NCBI GenBank assembly: GCA_021397835.1
Contig: JAJFZO010000609.1
Span: 5,396,001 to 5,460,000, forward strand
Source of the DNA: Moringa oleifera
Taxonomy: Eukaryota; Streptophyta; Magnoliopsida; Brassicales; Moringaceae
Direction: 5' to 3'
DNA: 64,000 nucleotides
The position numbers and the translations under genes are program-made. Within the stretch, counting starts at the first letter, position 1. Each line of letters opens with the position of its first letter. The notes beneath the pieces are model-generated. The model ran no database searches. It had not been told where the DNA came from and was given only the letters and a program-made list of their open reading frames with translations. Positions 23,561 through 35,765 of this stretch are shown here, one piece after another.

Positions 23561-25960
23561 CTTAATGTGGCCGAGACCATTACCCAACTTGGACTTTCAA
23601 CTTTGTAATTTTACTTTGTTGCTTTTCTTTCTTTTCTTTTCTTTTTCATATGATGTACAAGACTTTCTTCTAATGAAATTTGCATTTTTTAGTAATCCAA
23701 TGTCTTTATTTGTACTTAGAATATTTGAGATGATGTTCATATTTTTTAAAATCTTAAAAAGTAGTTTGAATCGATTTTGGATGAAAGAGACCTGGTGAGG
23801 ATGAATTACACCTACTGTGAACTTAAACTCTAATTTATCCAAGTCATTGACCCCGATGTTAACACTTAAGCGAATGTGGACAAATCGACTTCAAATTTCC
23901 CAAGGCATTAGCCTCCATGAGTACTCTTAAATTGATGTGAATAAGTCAGCTTTAAATCTCCTAAGGTATCAACCCTGACATATCTTTTAGGCCAAAAATC
24001 CTAAAGTAAATACTCAAAAAATAAAACTAAACTTTGTCATTTGATTTCATGTAGGTCCTATCTTTAACTCGATGAATATGCCCAAACTGATTCTCACACT
24101 AGAAACCCGTTGTGCTCTAAAGATAAGCCTTGGTGAATTGAGTCCTAATATGTCATCCGAGATTAATATTGAGGATTTTTGACCTCGTATTTGATAAAAT
24201 ATACAAAATAGAGTATTAAAGGAGTTCCAGTACATCTCAATGTACTTGGAAAATAAATTAAAACAAAGAAAAGTTTTGAAAGCAAAATTAGGTGTCAATA
24301 ATTGATATTGCAAAATAAAATGTTAATTCAACAAGTACTTATTCATTTGTAAATTTGATCATTAGAGTCATAAACATGATAGATCATTTAGTAATTTTAA
24401 AATGTTTTTCTATTTTTTAATTATATATTATTTTTTACTTCGCATATTTTATTTTGTTTTCTTAATTTCGTAAAGTATCATCAAGTAATTATGATAAGTG
24501 ATATGGGTATTATCAATTTAAACCCATAAGAACTCAATCCACTTAATATACTTATTTAGGAGAAGGAAGTGCCATGAACTAAGGATTAATTTTTATTAGA
24601 TTGTAAGCCTAACTAGATGGGGGATGGAAGAAAAGCGAGGCCAAGCCTTAAACTAACCAAAGCAAAGGCCAGTATGCTCAATTTGATGAAAAAAACAGAG
24701 GTAACTTTTTAGGAAGTAGTTTTTTAGGACCTTTTCATTGCACGATAACCTCTGTGACAAATCAACAAAATCATCCTATAATCTCAAGAAATAAGGTTGG
24801 CCTTGAGTTTTTGGGCATTAATGCAAAAGCAATATATTTGCATTCTTGATTACACTGGATATTTTTTATTTTGATTTTCACCATTTGATAATTTTCTTGT
24901 GTAATAAGAACATGAAAAGTATCTAGAAAGCCTATTCTTAGGAAGCTTGAAATTACTTTATCTTACAGGACCCTTTTCAACAAAGAATCATTTGTTTTGT
25001 TATCAATGTTATCCCATGTTCTTAGATCATATATATTCCAACCTTGAAACATTTGTTCTTATTCATTTTTATTTTCAATAATATCATTAACCTCATCCTT
25101 CAAGTTAACATTATCATTTTTAATTAATTTTTTTAATCTTTAATGATAATTTCTTCTCTCAACTTTTCTTGCTTCTTTATCATTTGTTCGTTAAATTTTC
25201 CTTGATTACTAGGTTGTTATACTTCATTAACTAAAGCTTCAATTAAAAAACTAGTCTTAGAAAATGTATCAAGAGTACTTTTTTAAGTTTTAATCATCCC
25301 TTCTACTTTCTTTTATTTTTTTATTTTTTTCACTTCCTAATTAATATTTTCTAAAAAACATATTTGCATTACAAATATCAAGTTTAAAAATTAAAAAATA
25401 ATTAATAATTAATAAAGTAAAAATAAAATAAACAATAAAAAGATATAAACAAAGAGCAATAAAACTTGATCTGTCCAACTGAGGCTTTTATCAATCAACA
25501 ACCATTTCAATGACAAGAAAAAGAAATTTGAAAAGGGTGTAAGAGAAAGAGATGCTTATGTGAATATAAGAAGAGAAAAAGATGATTCTCTAAATATAAG
25601 AGAAAGAATAGGGGAAAAAATAGATAAATCTTGAAAAAAAAAAAAGAAAACGGAGATGTTTGCCAATATAAAAACTTTTTATCACCTTTCTTGTTAATAT
25701 AAAATTTAATTGTTCTAAATTATATATTTTAAAGTTAATTGATACTAAATATCAAGTCGACAATTGTTTTTCTTAAAAAATAAGTCAAATATTTATAAAA
25801 TTATATAAATAAAAATACATATTGGTGTTGCCTAATTTTACCTTAGAAAAAAACATTTTCATGAAGATACGAGTAAGGTTCTCAAATGGCGGATATCGAG
25901 GCAAGTATTAAAGCATGAAAGTTTTAAGGGTAAATTAGCGTTTATCAGCCTAGATCCACT
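23561..25960. other. AT-rich noncoding DNA (copy A)
   Basis: No supported gene. Pyrimidine-rich near 23,615-23,650, then long AT-rich stretches; 25,380-25,860 is especially A-rich with simple-sequence character. Matches B about 54,420-56,600 at roughly 92-93% where compared by eye, with a short segment near 25,090-25,220 reduced in B. Confidence 0.5.
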
Positions 25961-25964
25961 AGAC

Positions 25965-26165
25965 TCAGTTCAGCATGGAAAAGGGAGAGTTCAGCCCACA
26001 CCTAGTAAGGTCTGTTCAAATTTAAACAATGAGAGTTCTACCCAAACTCAGCAGGGGTTAGTTTAGATTGAAATAAAGAGAGTTCAATCAAGATCTGGCA
26101 GGGTCAATTCAGCATGGAGGTGAGGGTTGAATCTAGTCACTACCCAGAAAGTTCAGCCCAGCTGG
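25965..26165. repeat. Degenerate minisatellite, period about 47 bp (copy A)
   Basis: The landmark 'gagttcagcccacacc' and relatives recur at 25,986, 26,033 and 26,080, with a weaker fourth near 26,124. Each is followed by a 'tagtaaggtctgttcaaatt'-like half. Matching units lie at B about 56,630-56,800. Confidence 0.6.
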
Positions 26166-26399
26166 CTGCTAAAGGCTCTTGATATTGAAGTGTAAAAAGG
26201 ATAGACTTTGAAATTTAAAGCTGAGGCTCGATGCAATCAAACGGGTTCAGATATGGGGATATAGAAGAATTTCATGTTAAGTTCAACCTAAAAAAAGAGT
26301 CAAAACAAGAAAACATCTACACTCAGATCTAGGCTTCAAAAGGACAGTTAAGTGGATGTGATTTTATAAGGAGTTCAGCAGAAAGTGAAAAGAGGTGCT

Positions 26400-27720
26400 T
26401 TTAATTCTGTAAAGGCATAGCCAAATCTTTCTTGGCAGGTGCAAGAAAAGATTTGGCTAGCTCGGAGCTAGCTTTGGTCCTCTCTTCAACCTTGATTTGC
26501 ATAAACTTTAGATCTAGATCTAGATATTTCTCTTGAATTTCATCCTTTACCTAGGCCCAAAGGTCCCTATAAATCGAGGCACATTCTGAGAGGACTAGTT
26601 CATTAAATTCTTTAGACTTTTTATAGTCCTCTAATATGGCTTGGGCGAAAGCCTTCAATTCTTCCTGACGATGTTGCTTTATCTACTTAATCAGAAGAAC
26701 AACATCCATTCTGGCTTTTGAATCTCAGCCCTGCAAAGGGCCAGTTCTTGTTTTGCTTTCTTCTTTGTCTTCTGAGTCTCAACAAACTCAACTTGCAATT
26801 CAGCACCTTTCATGGCAGCTATTTTCACTGCCTCTTCCATTTTTTGCAATACTTCACCCCCAGACCACGGTTGGTTTGAAAATATTCTAAAATAAGAGTA
26901 GTCTTGTGGGTCACTTACAAATCAAAGAAATGGTCAGTTCAAGATAAAAAAACTAAAGAAAAGACAAAAAAGAGAAGAGGGTTAGCACTTACACTGGCCC
27001 AGTCTTTCATCAAGCCTACAAAGAGGCCTTTTTTTTTTTCTCCTCAGCCTAAAGTCTTTTAAGATCAGCCAATAAGATTGATTTGCGAAAGAATTTTGAG
27101 GCTGCAACTAGGTCAGTAATAGAGCTTGAGATAGTGAGGCTCCAACTTAGGATGAATTTATTTGTTAGAGCTGAAGTATTGAGACATTCAACTGCCCCAG
27201 TGGAACAGGGAACAAGGCTGATTCAACTGCTTTGGTCTTCTTGTTGGGCCACTCAATAGAGATAAGGGAGCCCAACCTTTCCATAAAAAGCTCTCTTCTT
27301 CATGCAAGAAGAAAGAAGCAGAAGCCTAGCTGTTTTGGATTTCCCAATAGCGGAGCATGAACAGGTTTGGTTGCCTTATAAGCCTCTTCAAACAACTCTC
27401 TTTTACCTATTGTAATCATCATGATTTGATCTCCATGAAGAAAGAAGAAAGCAAACAAATAAGTCATGCATTTATGAAATGAAACTTAAAGATGGAAGAA
27501 AGTGGAGCACAAACTTGATGAGGGGTGGTTGTGCTCAACAGTGCAAAAGATAGGCTGTCCCATAAGGAAATGCCCTACTAAAGGAAAACGCTCGGAAAAG
27601 TGGCTTGGGGAAGGGTCTATAACAGAATTTGAATCTAGCACTGATGGGTACGGTGCTTGAGGAATGCTTATGACATCTCCAACCCTATACACCAAATTTA
27701 ACATCAATTTGGTGTTAAAA
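26400..27720 (-). pseudogene. Decayed gag-like coiled-coil ORF, minus strand, copy A
   Basis: Minus-strand counterpart of the better preserved B region 57,019-58,300. It includes a Lys/Glu-rich helical stretch, a decayed QERYLDLDL-like motif near 26,520-26,550, and the segment 27,486-27,707 (VGHFLMGQPIFCTVEHN). Probably a retroelement structural ORF. No intact frame. Confidence 0.5.
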
Positions 27721-28306
27721 AATTTTTTTTAAAATATTCCAACATCAAATTTTTTTCATTTTCAACCCATTTACATCAAATTGGTGTTATAATATTATTT
27801 TAATAATATAAATAATAATTATCAGCAAAAATATTTATAAATATTAATTAATTTATAGATATTTTTAAAATAATTAATATAATTTAAAATTTATATTTAT
27901 ATTTATATTTTTTAGAAAATTAATATTATATAACAAATTATAATTTTTAATAATTTTTAAAATTAATAATTTATCAATTAAATTTATAAATATTTAAATT
28001 TTTAAATTTTATAATTTTTACAATTATATATTAAATATTGGTCTTATTTTAAGATTTTGATGAGATATTCTTAATGATATAATTTTTTCTTAATAATATC
28101 ACATATTTATTAAGTTATTGATCAAAAATATCTTTGATTCAAAGACTTTAAAAAGTAATTTATAAAAAAAAATTTAAAAATACACCAATTTGGTGCAGCT
28201 ACAGTGCTGCACCAAATTGAAGAATTGAATTTGCCGTTTAGTTGGAGACAGTTTGATCAATTTTTAACAACAAAATGCCATTTTGCTGTCTTCGTTAGAG
28301 ACAGCC
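27671..28306. mobile_element. 636-bp MITE-like insertion flanked by TTA (PIF/Harbinger-like), copy A only
   Basis: Copy B has the empty site ('gaggatgcttagaagg' near 58,300) while A is split by 636 bp. TTA flanks the insert at 27,668-27,670 and 28,307-28,309. Ends are imperfect inverted repeats: left TGACATCTCCAACC and, on the other strand, right GGCTGTCTCTAACG. Subterminal 'ccaaatt...aatttggtg' palindromic blocks occur near both ends; the interior is AT-rich with no ORF. TTA target duplication and size fit a Tourist-type nonautonomous element. The superfamily assignment rests on these signs only. Confidence 0.8.
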
Positions 28307-28309
28307 TTA

Positions 28310-29140
28310 GAAGGTTCAAGGACAGATTTAAATGAGGATAATTCTTTAAGGGATTTATTTCGGTCAACTCTATAAACTTGTTCTTCAGTGAAACATTCGT
28401 TTATGCTGACCTCTTATTGCCATAACATCAGATTTTGTAAATCTCAACAAGAGCTGGAGGAAGATTTTAATTTTATTGTCTAAACTCAAAAAATCTTAAG
28501 AAAATGGTAGGGAGAAGATACCTAGTCTCAATGTCAAACCACCTAGTAGCAAAGGTCACTAAGCACCTCTAAGCATTATGTACTAAGTTTGATTGAGACA
28601 AGTTTACACATTGAAGAACAACAATGAAGAAAGGATGGAGTGTAAAACACTAACCAATCAAGAGACATTCCTTAAAGACCATTATAGAGCTTAGACCAAG
28701 AGTTTAAGTTCTTTCATCTCTATTGGTAAGGTCATCCTAAAATTGAGAATCCTATAAGAGTTTTTTATCCTATTGAGGCTTGCTAATATAATGGGTGGCT
28801 AAAATATGTGACATGGTTCAAAAAAAAGGAGAAAATACAAAAAAAAAAAGCAAGAAGGATGCTTACCAAGAAAGTAAAGAGAGCTTGCCACTCGTAGCGG
28901 AGATTTAAGCACTTAAAGATGAACAAGGCGTATGAATAATTAAGGGTGTAGAGAAAGCAAAGAAAAAGAGTTTAGTGATGGACTAAATGGGCTATATACT
29001 AGGTGCAAAAGGCGTTTGTTTAGAGATCTTAATTAGAACATTACAAGAAAAGAGTTGTTAAGGATTTAAAGGATAATTCATCATGTTGAGCTGGCCTTGA
29101 TGTTGGCTTGATTATAAAGATATTTGACTCAAACAGCAAG
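28310..29140. other. Noncoding spacer between MITE site and putative LTR (copy A)
   Basis: Only short ORFs, not conserved in length between copies. B 58,377-58,571 is open for 64 codons but the A equivalent is broken. No function assigned. Confidence 0.45.
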
Positions 29141-29144
29141 ACTA

Positions 29145-29240
29145 ATCTTGACTTGGTAAGCCTAGAAAATAGAAATCCTGATTTAGTAAGCTTAAAAGAT
29201 ATAAATCTTCACATTGTGAGCTCAAAAAACATGAATCTTA
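29145..29240. repeat. Short tandem repeat, 30-bp period, three units (copy A)
   Basis: Units start 'atcttgacttggtaagccta', 'atcctgatttagtaagctta' and 'atcttcacattgtgagctca', each 30 bp. The same array occurs at B about 59,158-59,250, so it predates the duplication. Confidence 0.7.
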
Positions 29241-30830
29241 AAATCATCTAAATTAAGCTTGCTGAACTCATCTGCGTTGGTCTTTGCTGAACTCATTTAG
29301 GGTACGCAATTTACATAAAAAAAGAGGTATGCATCAAAATTCTTATCTTGCATTCAGCCTGCCATTTTTTCGTCTATAAATGAAGCTATTCTAAAGCAAT
29401 GGTAATCATCAAGCAAATATTTAAGATACTAGAACTTTAAAATTAAGATAATTCCATTTGTAAGTGTTTCTTTTATGAAAAAAAGTGCAAAAGTTTTGCT
29501 ATAGTTAGGCAAATTTCTTAATTTACATTTTAGTTAGGGTATGAGTGATGTCTAAAATATTTTTTTAGTGTAGAGCTCCATTCACTGATCTAAAGGTGTT
29601 TATTGTTCAATTCATTTGTTATTGTGTTAGAAAACATTTGATCAATAAAGAGAAAAATATTGGCCTGTATTGATCTTGTTTATTAAGTGTTTATGCATAA
29701 GATTATAATGTTCATGCTTATAGGTGATATAATTTTGCTTGTTTTTATTTAGAATAAATATGAAGAGTTATGCATAATTGAATGGTTTTACGTTTATTTT
29801 CTTATGGTATCATTTATCCTTAGAGAAAAATGAAGGATTGACATGTTGCAATTATCATTGGAAGAACTTTGTTTGGTAATAGATTCATACAAATAGAGCT
29901 CATCCAAGGAAAGTAAAAGGAGACAAGGCCATTTACAAATATTATAGGATATGTAAAGATGATGGAAGAAGAGAATCATAAAGATCAGGGATTAAATGTG
30001 TTTTGCATGAATTAATGAAGAAATGAATCCAACATGAGCTCATCCTGAACCTTTGCTAAAATGTTGTTTGAAGGGCATGTCATTAAGGCTTCATGCACAA
30101 AATAAGGGCATAAATCTTAATATTGTGAGGAAAAAGTGAGTGAACTTGGTTGCACGTAATAGATTTGTTAGGGCTGACCTCAAGGTAGCTTATCCTTTAA
30201 GGTTAGTTCATGCAAGGTGGTTTTAGGTTTAGAACAGTTAAGCTTGTGTCATTTATCGTTTAATCTTTGATTCTTCTAGTATATTTGAATATCTCACTTG
30301 TGAATCTTTTGAAATTATTAGGATAAAAGTTATGTATTTATATTATTTGCCTCAATCCTTACTTTTGGATGAAAAAAATGGAACAATTATAAAATTCATT
30401 TATTCCCACAAAATGTTTTAAGGCTTAAGATTGGAACGATTATGAAGTTTTCTTACTTTACCTAAAAAAAGAACCTTCATATACTCATACATTTAGAATA
30501 AATACGATCTTCTTTAAATACATATCAATCTTCTCTAAAGAAAAATTGGAAAATACATTTAATTAATATTAATAATAGACGTCACAGAGTGCTAATCCTT
30601 CCTCATGCGTGACTAACTCTTTAATTTATTTTATCTCTAGATAAACAAAAAAGACTTATTTTCCTTTATTTGTTTTTAATCCTCAAAATCAAACTTTTAC
30701 TGGTCAATCAAATCTAAAAACATTGTAGCAGCTCTTATCATTTCTCACATCGAGGGGTTTCCTCATTAAAATCTTGATTGTGCCAACTGCTAACTCAATT
30801 GGGGATCATTGATAAGAGAGTCAAACCAAA
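29241..30830 (+). mobile_element. Putative LTR with primer-binding-like site, copy A
   Basis: No ORF. Near 30,565-30,600 'gtgctaatccttcctcatgc' resembles sequence near the 3' end of plant Tat/Ogre-type LTRs. 30,798-30,825 reads 'attggggatcattgataa' plus 'gagagtc', like the LTR-end/primer-binding zone of such elements as I remember them. A retroelement-type ORF (31,836 on) follows on the plus strand, as expected downstream of a 5' LTR. I could not find the second LTR or the LTR start, so boundaries are approximate. Confidence 0.35.
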
Positions 30831-31835
30831 GATTAAATGATTTTATTTTCTAATTTTTTATAAAAGGTATTACATATGTTTTAATCGATAAATGCTTTAC
30901 TTTGCTTTAAAATATGTATTACTTAATGCTTAGAACCTGAGCTTTACCTTAGGAGGGATACATGTCACCATGCTTTCGTGAAGCTACTTTACTCCCATAA
31001 AGCTAGTGAAATATCCCACTCAGATTCGAACTTAGAATATAATGTTATTTTCGAATTACTAACAGCTTTCACAGTAATACTAATATTTTAGGGTGCCTTG
31101 TTAGTCCAATGAGGAATAATTTGACAGCCTTTAAAAGCCAGTCTATCTTTTTTATAACCCAAAATTTTTACTTAACATAGGGTAGGATCCATGGTTAATT
31201 TAAAAAAATACACCTAATAGGGTATGTACAAGATCATAATGTTAACGCTTTTTGTGTTTGTGTTGTTTTCTGTTTTCTATGCATCTCATTACATGTCAAC
31301 TGAAAGTCCATTATTCCACTATCATTACCTCTTTAATTCTATGCCTAATTTCTCATATGATTATTTTCACGAATTCGATGTAGAAGAAGTTAGTCTTGCC
31401 TCCCTTTATTAAGTACTTGGCTAAGGGCGAACCCCTCCTTTTATCTAGGTATCTCGGTCTCCTTGTCTCGTCTCTTATTAGTGCAATAAATAAAAGTAAG
31501 TTGGCTTACCTCTTCTTTTAGTAAGCGCTCTTTGTCAACAACTTCTTTAGTAATGGAATTGGTTCTTCTTTCTCTATCTTATCTAATAGAGGAATTCATT
31601 GGTTCATCTTCTTGTTTTGACTGCGCCTTCCCTTCCTTTTAGTTTAAGTTTGCCTCTCTATTATGAAGTAGTTGTTTCCTAGCCTTTAATCTATCTTGAT
31701 ATTGAGGCAAGCCCCCTTTGACCAATGGTGATCTAAGCCAAAACAAAAGAATAAAAAAGATTACTTAAGAAAGGATTTCACATCGAGCTTGCCATATGAA
31801 GTAAAGTTAGTGATCAAGTCAAGTGAATTGATAGA
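30831..31835 (+). other. Leader region before the DUF7745-like ORF (copy A)
   Basis: About 1 kb without a supported gene. A 62-codon ORF at 31,224-31,412 is hydrophobic at its start, but in B an insertion of about 40 bp and other changes disrupt it, so it is probably not coding. 'ggcgaaccc' and pyrimidine-rich stretches are shared with B. Confidence 0.4.
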
Positions 31836-32317
31836 ATTAACCTCGCTATGGGAATTATTGGATAAAGAAAATTAGTCTGACTTCGATCAGGAGTATGGAA
31901 ATATTGGTTGCTTTCTTGATACTATGGTAGAGGAATTCTTAATCAAAGCAACAATATACGTTTGAGATCCATCTTACTAATGCTTTTGGTGATCTTGATC
32001 TGACCCTAACTATTGAGGAATACATGTTATTATTAAGGATGATACTTTCTAGGCCTTACAAAATATATAAAAAAGAAGAAAGCCCATATTGGTGCTAAAC
32101 AGTTGACTATCTTATTGGGAATATCTAGAAAGGATGCCAAATGAGAGATAAAGCATAAAGAAGACACCAATTACGTAATTAGAGAATTTTTATTTCGATT
32201 CATCAAAGACCACATAGTTGAAGCTAAAAGATGAGGTCCAGCACTAGTTGTATATAGAATAATTAATGTTCCTAAAGGTTCAAGGCCATGTATACACTGT
32301 AATGATTGACTTCTTTT
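31836..32317 (+). pseudogene. DUF7745-like retroelement ORF fragment, cut at the duplication junction (copy A)
   Basis: Plus-strand reading with stops: a FLDTMVEEFLIKATI-like start, then NAFGDLDLTLTIEEYMLLL, SRPYKIYKK and a RFIKDHIVEAKR-like block, ending near GSRPCIH. This order matches the N-terminal half of plant DUF7745-type proteins, commonly found in retroelement context. The reading stops at the 32,317 junction. In B the same frame region continues. Confidence 0.6.
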
Positions 32318-32322
32318 TTGTG
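32312..32322. other. Internal junction of the tandem duplication
   Basis: A reads 'gattgacttctttttt' then 'gtgcacac'; B reads 'gattgacttctttatt' then 'atagctcatc'. Homology ends here. Copy A loses the second half of its DUF7745-like ORF and enters sequence that leads into the chromovirus fragment of copy B. Only a T-run is available as microhomology on the visible side. Confidence 0.8.
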
Positions 32323-33849
32323 CACACTATTGATTTAGAATCCAATAAATTAGGTAATACTTTCACTCTTGTTTCTAAGCATGCAAATTAAACTTTTCTC
32401 TTTAATCTTCTTTATTTGAATGAATGCCAATTTTTTGATCACCTTTATTTTTTAATCTAGTTAATTAATCTTTTTTCTTTGAATGGTAAGTGTTGTCTGA
32501 TGGTATATGTTTATAGTATTTTTAGATCCTTTTTAGGAACCCCTTATCTTTCATAAGCTAAGATAAGCACTTATCGCAATTGATGTTGACATTTTGAATT
32601 GTGCCTTTTTTAATGTGTCACTATTTAACTAGAATAGAAAAAGAGGAGTTAGTTATCACTTTTCTTTATTTATTTTGTTGATTGATAGGAGACTTCTTTG
32701 CTAGTTTGATTCATAACTTTTTAGAATACTAAGCCATAAGTTTGGGTAGAAGTTATATTATCTAGAAATGGATAGTCATCATCCAAAACAAGTTTGATCT
32801 ATTCTTTGCATGCAACAAAAAAAGGCACTATTTTTGTCTCTTGCTTTCAATTTGTAATATTCTTATTTGCATGTCTTTTGCCTTATTTGTGTATGCCATT
32901 GTGTATTTTTTTGATGAAGTTTTTGAGCAAGACAGATCTTTGAACATTCTTGTTTTAATGTGCAATAAATTATGTAATGCTTCCATTCTTCTGTTTGAGT
33001 ATACAAAATGTTTTTCTTTTGGTATTTGCATTGGATACTCTATAGTGCTTGTGAAGTAATGTTTCATCAGAAAGATGGGGAACTTGCATCATATATGTCT
33101 TGTTTGGTTATAACATTTTTTCAACTCTTGTATGTAGATACTGTTGCACCATTTATTCTAAGGTAGTGGAACTACAAGTATTATAGTTTGTGCTTATTTA
33201 ATCTTGTCATGCTTATTTACTTGCCAAGATATTGATATGCCCTATAAAAAATATGTTATGTTGAATGTTGTTTTTCTTTTTTTTGCAATGTTGATTCAAC
33301 CATGCAAATCATCTTGTTTTCTAGTCTTTTATCGCTTACTAATGTCAAAACAAAAGTAGAGGGTTGTCACCCCCACAAAGCTAGCCATTCATATAGCCTT
33401 GGCTTCAGCTTTCCACGACAAGTGTCTCACTCCGCGTAATTGCTATCAATTATGGGAACAGTTACCAACCATTGCCAGTCGCTACCAACCGCGTGGGCTA
33501 GACCAACCAAGCACACACCATATGCCTCATGCTCACGAGGCCCCTAAAATGGTGCCAACCAACGTGTGCCAATTTCCTTTACTTGCTAGTGTTTGCTAGC
33601 CCGCTTGCTAAGTACCTCACACACATATCCAATCCCCTCGAGCCATCTCTATGATGCACGCATCAAGTATATGCTAAATACCCCTTAGTGAGATAGTACT
33701 CCCTTGAACAGCTTTAGTCATGAGCCAGTACCCATTCATTATACTACTTATGGCATCACTTGGGATGGGGCACTAATGAGCATCTATGCCATGCCTTTAC
33801 CGTGCCACCATAGCTGAGGGCCTTACAAACCCATCCTACCAAAAGAGTC
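32323..33849. other. Start of copy B, noncoding; possible 3' LTR/UTR of the chromovirus
   Basis: No partner in the window. AT-rich to about 33,350, then a more GC-balanced stretch (33,360-33,850) next to the 3' side of the minus-strand chromovirus fragment, where its UTR/LTR would be expected. A weak direct repeat links 'caataaattaggtaatactt' (32,343) and 'caataaattatgtaatgctt' (32,963). ORFs of 60-80 codons show no coding character. Confidence 0.4.
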
Positions 33850-35765
33850 TGACATCTTCGTCGAAACACCTTATAGATAAGCATAAATCCTATCTTGGAA
33901 ATGCCATAAGGTCATCACCTTTTCCCATGTAGCATCAACTACTTCTTCGCTATGCAATAATGCTAAATTCTATCCGTTTATTCTTCTTGCTCACCCCAAG
34001 CGTCCTATGACAAGGACCTCATCTAGGCCTTTGTCAAAGTGTGTTTAAACCATTGGGGGAGCTCTTATTATTTTCACCCAATCTGTATTAGCATCTTCAT
34101 GATATTTCTTCAAGACACTAACATGAAATATTGGATGTAGCTTGAATTGTTCAAGTAGTAAAAATCTATAAGCCACGTTGCCTACTTTTTTGATAACTTT
34201 CAAAAAGACCATCAAAGTCCTATTCAAGCCCTTTATGATATCTCTTATCTATTATCTTCTTTCAGATTTATGAGATTAGCTTCAACATCACTTTATCCTC
34301 TATATGGAACTCTAAGTCCTTTTGCTTTCCATTAACGTGCCATTTCATCCTTTGACTGCCTTAGCCAAATTATCTCTAACTTGCTCTGTTAGCCCTATTT
34401 TATCCTGAGTAAACTGATAAGTTGCTGGATAGGATCCTTGCAATTTCTTTTTTGGTAATCTCATGCAAAGTAAGGGCTATCGTCCAAGAACTATCTCTGT
34501 TAGGCTCATTTTTTTAACAGAGAAATGATGGATATTGTAGCAGAACTGAGCAATGTCTAACAAGTCCAACCAATGTTTTTGGCTAGCAATGATATAGTGC
34601 CTTAAGTATTCTTTCAATAATTGGTTCATTTGTTTGGTCTGAACAATTGTTTGGGGATGGTTAGTAGTGGAGAACTTCAATTTTGGACCCATCATGTTGA
34701 AAAGAGTAGTCTAGAATGGACCCGTGAACCATGAGTCTCTATGACTAATTATGTCTTCAGGAAACCCGAAACACTACACCACATTTCTCATTATTAGCTC
34801 AACTACAATCTCTATTGGACAAGTCTTTGGCGCAATAATAAAAATAACATACTTAAAAAAATGATCAACCACCATAAGGATCAATCTCATTCCTTTCACC
34901 TCCAAAAAGTCGACAATGAAGTCCATCGGGATGGATTGCCATAGCTTCTTTGGAATGGCAAAGGCTGCAACAATCTTTCCTCTTTCTTTCTTTTGATCTT
35001 ATCTTGTTGGCATATAAAATATGTTTTGACATAGAGCTCTACATCCTCAGCCATCTTTGGCCAAAAATACAACTTTCTTAGCAAAGCTATCATTCTTTCC
35101 ACCCTTGAGTGATCAACCAATTAAGGGTTTCTTTAAGTAACTTTTGCCTCAAGACGCCACTGTTTGGAATAAGTAGCCTACTGCCCTTGGCATATATCAA
35201 GTCATCCTCTAGCCAATACTTTCACACAAGGCCCTCTACAACTTATTGCTTAACCTTCATAAAGCTTGAGTTTAACTGAGACTATTCTTTGATTCGTTGA
35301 CTAAACATAGCTTACATCGAGAACAATGCTACAACATAAGCTTCAATCTTTTCTTTTGCTTGAAGTATCTACCGCCTGATTCTGTAAAATTGGTTTATGT
35401 AGCCAAAGAAAATCAAATTTCAAGAAATTCTTGCCAATGTGCTTACTTGGGAGTCAACTTCTTCTGCATCTTAAAGTAAGTATTTGCCATATTATCCGGT
35501 ATCATTCCATACATCTAAGCAATGCACTATTGCAACCATCTCTTTTTTGTGAATCAAATACCTCTTCTTCGCATCCTTGAACTTTCGACTCTCAAAAGCA
35601 ATGAAGTGCCTTTCTTGCACTAGGACCCCTCCAATGACCTAGCCAAAGCATCTATTTATACCCCAAAAGATGTTTTAAAATCTAGCAAGGCTAAAATAAG
35701 GTTTAAAGGCAATACTATCTTCAGCTTCTTAAAAACATCATGATAAGCATCCATCAATAACCTTG
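33850..35765 (-). pseudogene. Ty3/gypsy chromovirus-type pol fragment (RNase H, integrase, chromodomain-like tail), copy B
   Basis: Minus-strand order from high to low coordinates: RNase H remnant (about 35,500-35,760), H2C2 zinc finger (34,896-35,120, LYFWPKMAEDVELYV and CQQDK), integrase core end (34,477-34,695, NHPQTIVQTKQMN, WLDLLDIAQFCYN), and integrase C-terminal region (34,045-34,227, VAYRFLLLEQFKLHPIFHVS). A decayed EVVDATWE-type stretch near 33,930 resembles a chromodomain remnant. Internal stops and frameshifts mean it is inactive. Like copy A it is truncated before the RT by the satellite array. Confidence 0.82.

Larger units (their letters stand above)
1..32317. repeat. Tandem segmental duplication, copy A (5' end outside window)
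   Basis: Positions 2 to about 32,317 align in the same order and orientation with 34,781 to about 62,387. The offset is about 34,779 at the left edge, 30,774 near 15,766 and about 30,070 at the right end; it changes because of indels. Homology stops at about 32,317. The left end lies outside the window because homology is already present at the first bases. Seen directly by matching unique landmarks (gypsy pol, both genes, coiled-coil ORFs). The mechanism is inferred. Confidence 0.93.

Noticed and set aside
31224..31412. 62-codon ORF with a hydrophobic N-terminus as a secreted peptide gene
   Set aside because: The B counterpart (61,290-61,480) is altered by an insertion of about 40 bp and other changes, and the position is the leader of a retroelement ORF.
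33399..33599. 66-codon ORF in the more GC-balanced block
   Set aside because: No domain or homologous partner; it lies where the 3' UTR/LTR of the minus-strand chromovirus is expected.
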